Assembly (NCBI GenBank): GCA_021295155.1
Contig: JAJTJC010000035.1
Span: 744,001 to 808,000, forward strand
Source of the DNA: Flavobacteriaceae bacterium D16
GTDB lineage: Bacteria > Bacteroidota > Bacteroidia > Flavobacteriales > Flavobacteriaceae
DNA length: 64,000 nt
Reading direction: 5' to 3'
Shown: piece by piece, positions 1-8,133 of the stretch
How the letters are laid out: every line of letters begins with the position of its first letter
Position numbering within the stretch: position 1 is the stretch's first letter
The notes under the pieces: model-generated
Databases searched by the model: none
What the model was told of the DNA's origin: nothing
What the model saw: only the letters and a program-made list of their open reading frames with translations
Position numbers and translations under genes: made by a program

Positions 1-102
1 GTGGAAGAGGTAAATGGACCGGAGATTAAAGTCGGTTCCCTGACTGACGTAAGTACAAATGGAAACTGGCCTCCTATTTATGACAAAAAAGAAAATAAAT
101 AG
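1..102 (+). CDS. C-terminal end of an unknown upstream gene (partial)
   Basis: Frame 1 is open from the first base of the window to a TAG at 100-102 and would encode a 33-residue tail ending in the residues IYDKKENK. I do not recognise the family from so short a piece. If real, its end overlaps the most likely start of the DUF3822 gene (ATG at 80) by 23 bases, which would be translational overlap in the same direction. It could equally be a chance open frame at the edge. Confidence 0.3.
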   Translation: MEEVNGPEIKVGSLTDVSTNGNWPPIYDKKENK

Positions 103-913
103 GGAAGCAGAAGGCACTTTGGAATATTATCATAAATTGTCCATTCAGGTTAGCTTGAATGGACTTTCTTTTTGCGTGCTGGACTCCATTGGAAATGCCA
201 TTTCCTTGTCTAAGCGCATTGATTTTGGTAAACAATTGTCTCCTTATGAAGTGCTGAAAGAACTTAAATCCCTGATCCGATCGGAAAGCATTCTGGACTA
301 TCAATATTCCGATGTGGTAGTCATCCACAGAAACACCTTGTTTAGCCTTGTTCCCAAAGATCTGTTTAACTCTGAAGAGTTAGCCAATTATTTGAAATTC
401 AACGTAAAAATGTTGGCTAATGATCTGGTAGTTTATGATGAGATTCCAAATCACGACCTGGTCAATGTCTATGTCCCCTTTGTGAACCTAAATAATTATA
501 TCTACGACCTTTTTGGTGAATTTGAGTTCAAACATCATGGTACTATTCTGTTGGATTCACTACTTAATTTCCACTACAAGGGGAAATCACCTATTTGTTA
601 TGTACATGTTGACGGAGATCAAATAGATGTTACTGTTTTAGAAAACAAGAAGCTACTCTTCTACAACAGCTTTGCGATCAGTACCAAGGAAGATTTTATA
701 TATTACCTCCTTTTTACCCTGGAACAGATGAAACTGGATCCTGAAACGGTCAAAGTCCGGCTTTTCGGGACTATTTCAGAGGGAGATGAATACTACGAAA
801 TCGGGTATGAGTATATCCAAAATATAGCCATCTTCGAGCCCGAATCCGATTATCAGGATCAGGATGAAGCAGATCAGAATCGAGTTGACTTTACCGTGAT
901 CAACGCCCTCTAA
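80..913 (+). CDS. DUF3822 family protein
   Basis: This protein of about 277 residues matches the flavobacterial DUF3822 family by its N-terminal pattern (Y-H-K-LSIQVSLNGLSFCVLD) and by its position directly before rsmD. The fold is reported as related to the ASKHA/actin-like ATPases, but I see no firm catalytic motif and the function is unknown. I prefer the ATG at 80 (MTKKK) over the ATG at 59, because the extra seven residues (METGLLF) do not resemble the family start. Its stop overlaps the rsmD start in TAATG, so the two are probably translated together. No signal peptide or membrane segment is visible, so it is likely cytoplasmic. Confidence 0.75.
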   Translation: MTKKKINREAEGTLEYYHKLSIQVSLNGLSFCVLDSIGNAISLSKRIDFGKQLSPYEVLKELKSLIRSESILDYQYSDVVVIHRNTLFSLVPKDLFNSEELANYLKFNVKMLANDLVVYDEIPNHDLVNVYVPFVNLNNYIYDLFGEFEFKHHGTILLDSLLNFHYKGKSPICYVHVDGDQIDVTVLENKKLLFYNSFAISTKEDFIYYLLFTLEQMKLDPETVKVRLFGTISEGDEYYEIGYEYIQNIAIFEPESDYQDQDEADQNRVDFTVINAL

Positions 914-1452
914 TGCGTATTATTTCGGGTAAATATAAAGGCAAAAGGCTACAGGCACCCAAAAAGCTTCCTGTCAGACCTACCACCGACATGGCTAAAG
1001 AAGCCTTGTTCAACATCCTTAACAACTACTATGACTTTGACAAATTAGCTGTTTTGGACCTTTATGCAGGTACCGGTAACATCAGCTTCGAGTTTGCCTC
1101 AAGAGGCACTGAAAACATTGTTAGCGTAGATAAAGACTATAGATGTATAAAGTTTATAGCCTCTGTTGCACGGGAACTCGAACTAAGCATTAAGACTTTT
1201 AAGGACGACGTTTTCAAGTTCCTGGAAAAGAATAAAATACAATTTGACCTCATCTTTGCAGATCCTCCATATGATATGGCGCAACAGGATTTTGAACACT
1301 TAGTAAACCTGGTTTTTAAGAATGGAATGCTTGGAGAAGAAGGTATGTTGGTGATTGAACATTCTAAATTCACCGATCTTTCTGAGTCGAACTATTTCAG
1401 CGAGCAGAGAAGGTACGGGAGCAGTGTATTCAGTTTTTTCAAAGCCCCTTGA
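913..1452 (+). CDS. rsmD: 16S rRNA (guanine(966)-N2)-methyltransferase RsmD
   Basis: A 179-residue class I SAM-dependent methyltransferase that methylates G966 of 16S rRNA in the assembling 30S subunit. The N-terminus MRIISGKYKGKRL followed by a (V)RPTTD stretch is the family signature. The SAM loop VLDLYAGTGN lies near residues 45-55 and the catalytic DPPY motif near residues 117-120. Length is normal for RsmD. It starts in a TAATG overlap with the DUF3822 gene. It faces the RNase P RNA gene, whose 3' end lies only about a dozen bases beyond the rsmD stop. Confidence 0.93.
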   Translation: MRIISGKYKGKRLQAPKKLPVRPTTDMAKEALFNILNNYYDFDKLAVLDLYAGTGNISFEFASRGTENIVSVDKDYRCIKFIASVARELELSIKTFKDDVFKFLEKNKIQFDLIFADPPYDMAQQDFEHLVNLVFKNGMLGEEGMLVIEHSKFTDLSESNYFSEQRRYGSSVFSFFKAP

Positions 1453-1463
1453 GGCAAAAATAA

Positions 1464-1764
1464 AAAGCAGGCCGTAAGCCGAATTCTGTAAAGCCGTAAA
1501 GCTCCCCCATCATTTATCTGGACCAAAAGTTACCCGTTGGTTCTATCCGCCTACCCTTCAGCTCGGGCGTGCAACCCTCAATCGCTGATATACGTGGCGT
1601 TTCACCGCATAGAGTTTACCTGATTTCACTACAGCATTACCTGTACATACTTTCTGCTGCACTTGTCCTTCCCCAAAAGGGGAGACGGGCGTTACCCGCT
1701 ATGCTGCACTACGGTGTTCGGACTTTCCTCCCCGGATAACCGGAGCGACAGAGAGACCTGCTTA
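1464..1764 (-). ncRNA. rnpB: RNase P RNA (bacterial class A type)
   Basis: Read on the minus strand, this region has the conserved core of RNase P RNA, the catalytic RNA that trims tRNA 5' leaders. The 5' part contains GAGGAAAGTCCG followed by a CACCGTAGTGCAGCA-like stretch. The 3' part ends ACAGAATTCGGCTTACGG and CCTGC. AAGCAGGTC at the 5' end pairs with GGCCTGCTT at the 3' end to form helix P1, which is followed by a U-rich run that may terminate transcription. Ends are estimated from P1 pairing and could be off by a few bases. The length of about 300 nt is slightly short of the E. coli RNA. Confidence 0.93.
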
Positions 1765-1767
1765 ATG

Positions 1768-1775
1768 CAAAATTA
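1768..1775 (-). promoter_or_regulatory. -7 box for rnpB
   Basis: On the minus strand this is TAATTTTG, an exact match to the Bacteroidetes -7 consensus TAnnTTTG. It sits 3 bases before the estimated RNase P RNA 5' end, the expected distance for a -7 element. I see no clear -33 TTTG. Confidence 0.55.
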
Positions 1776-1858
1776 CAAAATTGGATACAAGGCTTAAAAT
1801 TGTTGATAAGTATTAGACCCAAAGGCCTATTTTTAAAGACCGGAAGATTCCCTATTTT

Positions 1859-1866
1859 TATATTTG
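1859..1866 (+). promoter_or_regulatory. -7 box for dnaX
   Basis: TATATTTG matches the Bacteroidetes -7 consensus TAnnTTTG and lies 31 bases before the TTG start of dnaX. No good -33 element was seen. Confidence 0.5.
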
Positions 1867-1897
1867 TAGAACACCTAACGGAAACAAGTTAAGCCAG

Positions 1898-3691
1898 TTG
1901 GAACCTTTTATTGTCTCAGCCAGAAAATATAGGCCCCAGTCTTTTAAAGATGTGGTGGGACAGGAAGCGATTACCAATACCCTGAACAATGCCATTGAAA
2001 ACAATCACCTGGCACAAGCCCTGTTGTTTTGCGGGCCCAGAGGTGTGGGTAAGACCACCTGCGCACGCATCCTTGCCAAAAAAATAAACCAGGAAGGCAC
2101 TGAGAACCCGGACGAGGACTTTGCCTTTAATATTTTTGAGTTAGATGCAGCCTCTAACAATTCGGTGGATGATATCCGGAATTTAATTGATCAGGTTCGT
2201 ATACCACCCCAGGTGGGTAAATACAAGGTCTATATCATAGACGAGGTACACATGCTTTCGCAATCAGCCTTTAATGCCTTCCTGAAAACCCTGGAGGAGC
2301 CTCCCAAGCATGCTATATTTATCCTTGCCACCACGGAAAAACACAAAATTATCCCTACCATACTGTCACGCTGCCAGATTTTTGATTTCAGGCGAATATC
2401 AGTCAAAGATGCGGCTCAATATCTAAAGTATATTGCCAATGAACAAGGTATAGAGGCCGATGAAGATGCACTTCATATAATTGCCCAGAAAGCTGATGGT
2501 GCCATGCGCGATGCCCTGTCAATATTTGATCGGGTAGTTAGCTTTTCAGGAAAAACCCTTACCCGACAGGCTGTTACGGAAAACCTCAATGTACTGGATT
2601 ACGATACTTATTTTGAAACCACTTCATTGTTGCTGAATCATGATATCCCTGGAGCGCTCTTGCTTTTTAATAAAGTGTTATCGCGAGGCTTTGAAGGACA
2701 CCATTTCATTAATGGGTTAGCCTCACATTTTCGCGACCTCCTGGTATGCAAGAATGAGCATACCCTGGAATTGTTGGAAGTTGGGGAAAAAGCTCGTGAG
2801 CAATACAGGGAACAATCCTCCCAAACTACAGAAACCTTCCTGTTAAAGGGAATTGATTTGTGCAACACCTGTGATCTCAATTACCGGGCCAGCAAAAACC
2901 AGAGGCTTCTTGTGGAACTTACCCTGATGAAAATAGCGTCTTTGGAGTTTCAGGGTGAAAAAAAAAATGACGACCTGAACACAGACCGGGTTCCATTAGT
3001 TCCGGCAACTTATTTCAGAACATCTCCAATCCAGAAACCGGAAAATGTCGCTCCGCCACCAGCTGAAATTGCGGAACCAACTGTAATCTCGCCCACTGAA
3101 AAACTAGTAGCAAAAGAAGAAAAAGCAGCTGTTCAAGAGGCAGTAATCCAAAAGGAAGAGCCGACTACTAAGGAAACGGAAAAAGACCAGGTGCAGACTA
3201 CGAAGGAGATCCTCATACGGGAGCGAAAGAAAAGGGTTTCTGGGCTATCCCTTTCCAGCCTGAAAGCCAAAAAAGCACACGAACAGCAAAAAAAGGAAAA
3301 ACAAACTGATAAAGAGGTGCTCCCGGCAGAGCCATTCACGGAAGAAGATTTGCAAACACATTGGAATGCCTTTGTCAAAAAGCTGGAGAATACAGGTAAA
3401 AAGATTCTGGCTTCCAGCCTGAGTACAGATGTACCAAAGCTGTTGGAGGGCCATGTGATTTGGATTGAATTGCCTAATCACACCATGAAAAAAGAAATTG
3501 AAAGGGAGCAATCAGGATTAATCAATTACCTGAGGGAGCAATTGCAAAATTTTGATATCAGTCTTAAAATTAGTGTCAATGAAGAAGTGGCCAAGCAATA
3601 CGCTTATACTCCTGAGGAAAAATACGAAAAGCTGCGTGAAAAAAATCCGGCAATAGACCTCCTTAAAAATCAGTTCGACCTGGAACTCTAA
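1898..3691 (+). CDS. dnaX: DNA polymerase III subunit gamma/tau (clamp loader)
   Basis: A 597-residue clamp-loader ATPase that loads the beta sliding clamp and organises the replisome. The start is TTG at 1898; the N-terminus SARKYRPQSF is the family start and no in-frame ATG lies just upstream. Walker A GPRGVGKT is at residues 46-53, Walker B (YIIDEVHML) is near 115-125, and the SRC sensor motif is near 162. The four-cysteine zinc module usually found between Walker A and the DAASN motif is missing and is replaced by an acidic NPDEDF stretch. After residue 354 comes a run of ten A bases (2958-2967) with TGA in the -1 frame at 2968-2970, a candidate slippage site for making a short gamma form. 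Residues about 360-470 are a charged linker, followed by the tau C-terminal region. Confidence 0.96.
   Translation: MEPFIVSARKYRPQSFKDVVGQEAITNTLNNAIENNHLAQALLFCGPRGVGKTTCARILAKKINQEGTENPDEDFAFNIFELDAASNNSVDDIRNLIDQVRIPPQVGKYKVYIIDEVHMLSQSAFNAFLKTLEEPPKHAIFILATTEKHKIIPTILSRCQIFDFRRISVKDAAQYLKYIANEQGIEADEDALHIIAQKADGAMRDALSIFDRVVSFSGKTLTRQAVTENLNVLDYDTYFETTSLLLNHDIPGALLLFNKVLSRGFEGHHFINGLASHFRDLLVCKNEHTLELLEVGEKAREQYREQSSQTTETFLLKGIDLCNTCDLNYRASKNQRLLVELTLMKIASLEFQGEKKNDDLNTDRVPLVPATYFRTSPIQKPENVAPPPAEIAEPTVISPTEKLVAKEEKAAVQEAVIQKEEPTTKETEKDQVQTTKEILIRERKKRVSGLSLSSLKAKKAHEQQKKEKQTDKEVLPAEPFTEEDLQTHWNAFVKKLENTGKKILASSLSTDVPKLLEGHVIWIELPNHTMKKEIEREQSGLINYLREQLQNFDISLKISVNEEVAKQYAYTPEEKYEKLREKNPAIDLLKNQFDLEL
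2944..2970 (+). promoter_or_regulatory. Candidate programmed slippage site in dnaX
   Basis: Codons 354-357 are GAA AAA AAA AAT, giving ten consecutive A bases (2958-2967). A -1 ribosomal shift, or insertion of one extra A by RNA polymerase, makes the next codon TGA (2968-2970). The product would be about 356 residues, ending just after the ATPase and collar region, which is the gamma form. A GGAG at 2944-2947, ten bases upstream, resembles the Shine-Dalgarno-like stimulator of E. coli dnaX. The sequence layout is seen directly; use of the site is inference. Confidence 0.5.
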
Positions 3692-4053
3692 GAATTCTTT
3701 GACTTGCTCTGCCAGGCAAGAAAGCACATTACCACCCCTAAAATAATCAATCCCAGTGCTTCTCTGCCTTGTTCAATATTTCTTATATCCCCTGAGCCTA
3801 TCAGGACTCCTTCGAATTTTTCAGGCCATACCCAAAGAGCAGCAATTAAATAAATAATCCCCAGCAAAACCCCGAGAAGAGGGGGGAAACGATTAACAAA
3901 AAACAAGAAACTGGCTACGGCAGCCGTGCCATAAAACAGCATCCATATAAGGGGATCCGGGTCATTATATTGGAGAATCGCTGCGGCCACAAACAACAGG
4001 GCAAAAACAAGGGCAATCATCCTAAGTATTCTGTTCTTCCCGGACATACTCAT
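3688..4053 (-). CDS. TMEM220-like small membrane protein
   Basis: A 121-residue protein with about four hydrophobic segments. The motif LQYNDPDPLIWML is characteristic of the transmembrane family 220 (TMEM220), whose function is unknown. The charged N-terminus (MSMSGKNRILRM) and a Lys-rich tail suggest an inner-membrane protein. Its stop overlaps the dnaX stop by 4 bases on the opposite strand. It is transcribed away from miaE, sharing the 118-bp upstream region. Confidence 0.75.
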   Translation of the reverse strand: MSMSGKNRILRMIALVFALLFVAAAILQYNDPDPLIWMLFYGTAAVASFLFFVNRFPPLLGVLLGIIYLIAALWVWPEKFEGVLIGSGDIRNIEQGREALGLIILGVVMCFLAWQSKSKNS

Positions 4054-4148
4054 AAATTTTTGTGTATTAAACTTTGTATAAAGATATAAAGAGACTTTAA
4101 TCCTCGCTTAATCTACACCAGGTTTACAATGAGAAATACAGATCTTTA

Positions 4149-4156
4149 TACCTTTG
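4149..4156 (+). promoter_or_regulatory. -7 box for miaE
   Basis: TACCTTTG matches the Bacteroidetes -7 consensus TAnnTTTG, 15 bases before the miaE ATG. A weak TTTA about 22 bases upstream could serve as the -33 element. Confidence 0.5.
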
Positions 4157-4171
4157 TAGAAAGAAAGAATT

Positions 4172-4753
4172 ATGTTAGGGTTAAAACTACCAACAGATCC
4201 AAGATGGGTCAATATCGTAGAGAAGAATATTGATGAAATTCTGACGGATCACGCCTATTGCGAACAGAAAGCTGCGAGTACTGCAATTTCTCTGATAGTG
4301 ACCTTCCCGGAATACCCTGATCTAGTCCAGGAGATGGTTGCCCTTTCACGGGAGGAGATGGGTCATTTTAAGATGGTACATGACCTTATCCTTTCGCGTG
4401 GTAGTACCCTGGGCAGATACCGCAAGGATGAATATGTAATCGCATTAATGAAGTTTTTTCCAAAGGGTGGAGATCGCAAAACTCAACTTGTACATCGTTT
4501 ACTCTATGCTGCCCTCATTGAAGCACGAAGTTGCGAGCGCTTCCGATTGCTATCAGAAGAATTGCAGGATAAGGAACTGGCTGAATTTTACAGAAAACTG
4601 ATGGTCAGTGAAGCAGGGCATTACACGATGTTCCTAAAATTTGCCAGAAAGTTTGGTGATCGTAAAGCAGTGGATCAGAAATGGCAGGAATTGCTGGAAT
4701 ACGAAGCCGAAATTATGAGGGACCTGGGCAAGAAAGAAACCGTTCACGGCTAA
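4172..4753 (+). CDS. miaE: tRNA-(ms2io6A)-hydroxylase
   Basis: A 193-residue non-haem di-iron monooxygenase of the ferritin-like fold that hydroxylates the isopentenyl group of ms2i6A37 in tRNA. The opening MLGLKLPTDPRWV is typical of MiaE. Helix motifs supply the iron ligands: EQKAASTA near residue 31, SREEMGHFKMVH near 70-80, EARSCERF near 117-124 and SEAGHY near 150. Length matches the family. It stands alone on the plus strand with its own promoter. Confidence 0.92.
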   Translation: MLGLKLPTDPRWVNIVEKNIDEILTDHAYCEQKAASTAISLIVTFPEYPDLVQEMVALSREEMGHFKMVHDLILSRGSTLGRYRKDEYVIALMKFFPKGGDRKTQLVHRLLYAALIEARSCERFRLLSEELQDKELAEFYRKLMVSEAGHYTMFLKFARKFGDRKAVDQKWQELLEYEAEIMRDLGKKETVHG

Positions 4754-4789
4754 CTTTGCTCCTTATACTGGCTAGTCTCCTTTTGTTTT

Positions 4790-6847
4790 TTACTGCTCCA
4801 ACTTGTCTTTATAATAATCGTACAAAGCAAACTGAGACCTCACTTTAGGTAATTCATTATTCTTATACTGATTATCATGATTAGGGGAGAAAATCCGTGC
4901 TTTGACGTTGTCACTCCAGCAAATTTCAAAGGTATCGAGAAGTTCTGCTCTAACATCAGGATCATATATGGGACATCCCACCTCAACCCGGTTATCCAGA
5001 TTCCTGGTCATCCAGTCGGCAGAAGAAATATAAATCTTGGGGTCACCGCTATTAGCAAAAATGAATAACCTGGGATGTTCCAGAAACTTGTCTACCACAC
5101 TAATGGCTTCGATATTTTCACTTAATCCGGGAACACCCGGGATCAGGCAGCAAACACCGCGAATGATCAACTGAATCTTTACCCCTGCTTCACTTGCTTC
5201 ATATAATTTGTCGATCATTTTATAGGAAGTAAAGCTGTTCATCTTGATCTTGATATAAGCCTCCTTTCCAGCACGTGCGTTGGCTATTTCCCGATCGATA
5301 AGCTTTCTGAACGTGGACTTGGTGTAATGAGGAGAAACAACCAGGTGTTTGTACGTAGGAATGCGATAGGTAGCTTCAAAGAAACCAAATACTTGGTCTA
5401 TTTCCATTAGTATGTCCTCGTTAGCCGTAAATACCGTGTAATCCGTGTATATTCTTGCGGTACCTTCATGAAAGTTACCCGTACTGATAAACCCATATCT
5501 TTTAACCCCTTCAGACTCTTCGCGTTCAATTACACCAACCTTAGAGTGAACTTTAAGACCCGGGATACCAAAAATCACCTTTACCCCTTCTGCTTGCAAT
5601 TGCTCTGCATATTCAATATTGGCCTGTTCGTCAAAACGTGCCCTTAGTTCTATTTGTACTGTAACCTTCTTGCCGTTTTTAACCGCGTTGATCAATGCTG
5701 AGATTACCTGAGATTCATTTGCCAGCCGATAAATCGTAATCTTAATGCTGCGCACCTTAGGATCCAGAGCAGCCTCCCTCAGGAATTTAATCAGGTATGA
5801 AAACGTATGATAAGGGGCATACATCAAATAATCCTTTTTTGCGATTGCTTCAAAAAGGCTGGATTCCAGATTTAATCCCTTGATTTGTAAAGGAACTATT
5901 TTGGCGTAAAGGAGGTCTTTCCTGCCTAAACTTGGGAAACTCATATAGTCCTTCCTGTTATGGTACCTTCCACCGGGAATGATACTGTCTGTATCGTGGA
6001 TATTCATTTTATCCTTCAGAAACTGTAGCGTATCTGCCTCAATCTTTTTATCGTAAACAAAGCGAACAGGAGCACTGATTTTTCGACCTGCAACACTTTT
6101 GGCCAGCTTTTCGATAAAACTAATACTTAGATCATTGTCGATATCCAATTCTGCATCCCTGCTTATCTTGATCATGTGGGCAGAAATCGATTTATATTCA
6201 AACATTGAAAAAATCCGGTCCAGGCAATACCTGATCAGATCATCCAGAATGATAATAAAATTCTTATCTCCCTCCTTGGGCAACACAATAAAACGGTCAA
6301 TACTCTTCGGAATCTCGATCAGGGCATATCGTTTCTCATGCGCTTCCTGCATAACCATCTTCACGGCCAAATAAGCCGCCGTATCCTTCAGGGTAGGAAA
6401 CTTTGCGAGGTCATTGAGGATTATTGTCATTAACTGCGGACTCACATGCTGAATAAAATAGCGAACCACATACTGCGCCTGCTTGTCAGTAAGTTCAGCT
6501 TCCCGCAGCATGTAGATATGTTGCTCCTCCAGTTCCTTCTCAATGTCGTGCAAGATTTCCAGGCTTTGGGCCTGTTGCCTGATCACAATTTCTGTGATGG
6601 CTTCCAGCAGCTCCTTGGCGGTTTCCCCGCCTAGTACGCTTTTTCCTTTTTTTCCAGCAAGCACAATGCGTTTGACAGTAGCGTATCGGACTTTAAAAAA
6701 CTCATCAAGGTTATTGGAAAAAATACCCAGAAAACGCAATCGTTCAATCAAGGGTACATTTTTATCCGCACTTTCCTGTAAAACACGTTCATTAAAAAGT
6801 AACCAGCTGATTTCCCGATTAATATATCGGTCCTTATGAATTACCAT
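4790..6847 (-). CDS. ppk1: Polyphosphate kinase 1
   Basis: A 685-residue enzyme that polymerises the gamma phosphate of ATP into polyphosphate and can run in reverse. The open frame extends to 6907, but I place the start at the ATG at 6847: residues after it (YINREISWLLFNERVLQE) are the canonical PPK1 N-terminus, and this ATG overlaps the stop of the upstream phosphatase gene in TAATG. The autophosphorylated histidine lies in KVHSKVG within the phospholipase-D-like catalytic half, and the second D-like motif is near the C-terminus (ADWMTRNLDNRVEVGCPI). No membrane segment is apparent. Translation is coupled to the SixA-like gene, linking two phosphate-transfer enzymes. Confidence 0.96.
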   Translation of the reverse strand: MVIHKDRYINREISWLLFNERVLQESADKNVPLIERLRFLGIFSNNLDEFFKVRYATVKRIVLAGKKGKSVLGGETAKELLEAITEIVIRQQAQSLEILHDIEKELEEQHIYMLREAELTDKQAQYVVRYFIQHVSPQLMTIILNDLAKFPTLKDTAAYLAVKMVMQEAHEKRYALIEIPKSIDRFIVLPKEGDKNFIIILDDLIRYCLDRIFSMFEYKSISAHMIKISRDAELDIDNDLSISFIEKLAKSVAGRKISAPVRFVYDKKIEADTLQFLKDKMNIHDTDSIIPGGRYHNRKDYMSFPSLGRKDLLYAKIVPLQIKGLNLESSLFEAIAKKDYLMYAPYHTFSYLIKFLREAALDPKVRSIKITIYRLANESQVISALINAVKNGKKVTVQIELRARFDEQANIEYAEQLQAEGVKVIFGIPGLKVHSKVGVIEREESEGVKRYGFISTGNFHEGTARIYTDYTVFTANEDILMEIDQVFGFFEATYRIPTYKHLVVSPHYTKSTFRKLIDREIANARAGKEAYIKIKMNSFTSYKMIDKLYEASEAGVKIQLIIRGVCCLIPGVPGLSENIEAISVVDKFLEHPRLFIFANSGDPKIYISSADWMTRNLDNRVEVGCPIYDPDVRAELLDTFEICWSDNVKARIFSPNHDNQYKNNELPKVRSQFALYDYYKDKLEQ

Positions 6848-7335
6848 TATCGAATCTCTTTGGGAAATAAGATTAGTTCTGTGGTACCGCTTACCAATTC
6901 TGACCAACTATCCACAGGAAATTTAATCAGTACAAGACCGGAAGTGGGAATATTATCAATATGCATACTTCCCAGTTGATTGGCGATATTAGTAAAAGCA
7001 TAGTTATGTCCAAAAATTGCCGCTGAGCTAATGCTATTATCCAAGCATTTAACAAAATGGAGCACGCTTTCACCAGAAAAATCATACAGGTTCCTGTTCA
7101 GTTCCACCTTTTCCAAGGGAAACTCCAGGGTCCTGCAAAATATCATACAGCTGTGCAGTGCCCTGTTGGCAGTACTGCTGTAAACACGCTCCGGAAGCTC
7201 TTTAGACCTGCTTAAAAAGGTGCTAGCCACAAGGTGGCTATCCCTTATCCCACGGGGTTTAAGGGGACGATCCTGGTCTTTCACATCATAGTCCCATGAA
7301 GACTTGCCATGACGGAATAACATTAAGTTTTTCAT
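6847..7335 (-). CDS. SixA-like histidine phosphatase
   Basis: A 162-residue member of the histidine phosphatase superfamily. The nucleophile motif RHGKSSW is at residues 8-14, where the His accepts the phosphate. The conserved arginine region (SSTANRAL) and the second histidine (FGHN) follow. Small SixA-like proteins remove phosphate from phosphohistidine in signalling proteins, but close relatives act on small substrates, so the substrate is open. The gene ends in TAATG with ppk1, which it probably helps to translate. It follows pdxH by 52 bases on the same strand. Confidence 0.85.
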   Translation of the reverse strand: MKNLMLFRHGKSSWDYDVKDQDRPLKPRGIRDSHLVASTFLSRSKELPERVYSSTANRALHSCMIFCRTLEFPLEKVELNRNLYDFSGESVLHFVKCLDNSISSAAIFGHNYAFTNIANQLGSMHIDNIPTSGLVLIKFPVDSWSELVSGTTELILFPKEIR

Positions 7336-7387
7336 AGGTTTTGTTGTTTTTATTAGATGAACCTGGCGTCTATTTCAACATGCTTTA

Positions 7388-8032
7388 TCAAGGGGCCAGG
7401 CGCTCAATCTTCCAATTATAGTCCTCTTCGAGTGTATATCGAATCCGGTCATGCAAACGATTGGGTCTGCCCTGCCAGAATTCTATAGAATAGGGTCTTA
7501 CGAGGTAGCCTCCCCAGTACTCAGGCCTGGGAATTTCTTTTCCTTTAAAGGCCTGCTCCAGTTTTTCCAGGGACTCATCCAGGGATTCCCTGGACGGGAT
7601 CACCTCACTTTGACTAGAAACTATAGCCCCCAATTTACTTCCATCGGGTCTTGACTCAAAATAACCGTCCGATAGATTCTCTGCAAGTTTTTCTGCCACA
7701 CCTTTTATGATTACCTGACGCTCCATAGCAGGCCAGAAAAAAGACAGGCAAACCCTTGGATTTTTTGCTATGGCCTTCCCTTTTTCACTTTCATAATTCG
7801 AATAGAAAATAAAACCTTCATAGGTATATTTTTTTAGCAGGACTACCCTCGATTTCGGGTAGCCATCTAAACCCAGGGTCGAGATGGTCATAGCATTCGG
7901 TTCGTCTATTGTACCTGAATCCTCTATCTCGTAAAACCATTTCTGGAATAGGGTAATCGGATCATCCGAAATATGATCTTCATGAAGATTTTCCTTATCG
8001 TACGATTTCCGGTAATTACTTAAATCTTTCAT
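7388..8032 (-). CDS. pdxH: Pyridoxamine 5'-phosphate oxidase
   Basis: A 214-residue FMN enzyme that oxidises pyridoxine or pyridoxamine phosphate to pyridoxal phosphate, the last step of vitamin B6 salvage. Visible family features are the N-terminal NYRKSYDKENL stretch, PNAMTISTLGLDGYPKSRVVLLK with FMN contacts, the FYSNYESEKGKAI stretch, FWPAMERQVIIKG, and the C-terminal WQGRPNRLHDR substrate-binding signature ending in RLAP. Length is normal. It lies about 100 bases downstream of rnz on the same strand and may belong to that unit or have its own promoter. Confidence 0.96.
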   Translation of the reverse strand: MKDLSNYRKSYDKENLHEDHISDDPITLFQKWFYEIEDSGTIDEPNAMTISTLGLDGYPKSRVVLLKKYTYEGFIFYSNYESEKGKAIAKNPRVCLSFFWPAMERQVIIKGVAEKLAENLSDGYFESRPDGSKLGAIVSSQSEVIPSRESLDESLEKLEQAFKGKEIPRPEYWGGYLVRPYSIEFWQGRPNRLHDRIRYTLEEDYNWKIERLAP

Positions 8033-8133
8033 GCAATTGTTCCTAACTGAATTTTAGGCTATAAAGTTCACAAAAAGATAATGAAATACGAAGTTATAGC
8101 AGCATTTATCAGGCGCTAATTGAAATCTCCAGA

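Noticed and set aside
1441-1900. tRNA or other RNA genes besides rnpB in the rsmD-dnaX gap
   Set aside because: No cloverleaf or CCA end was found; the structured part is fully explained by RNase P RNA.
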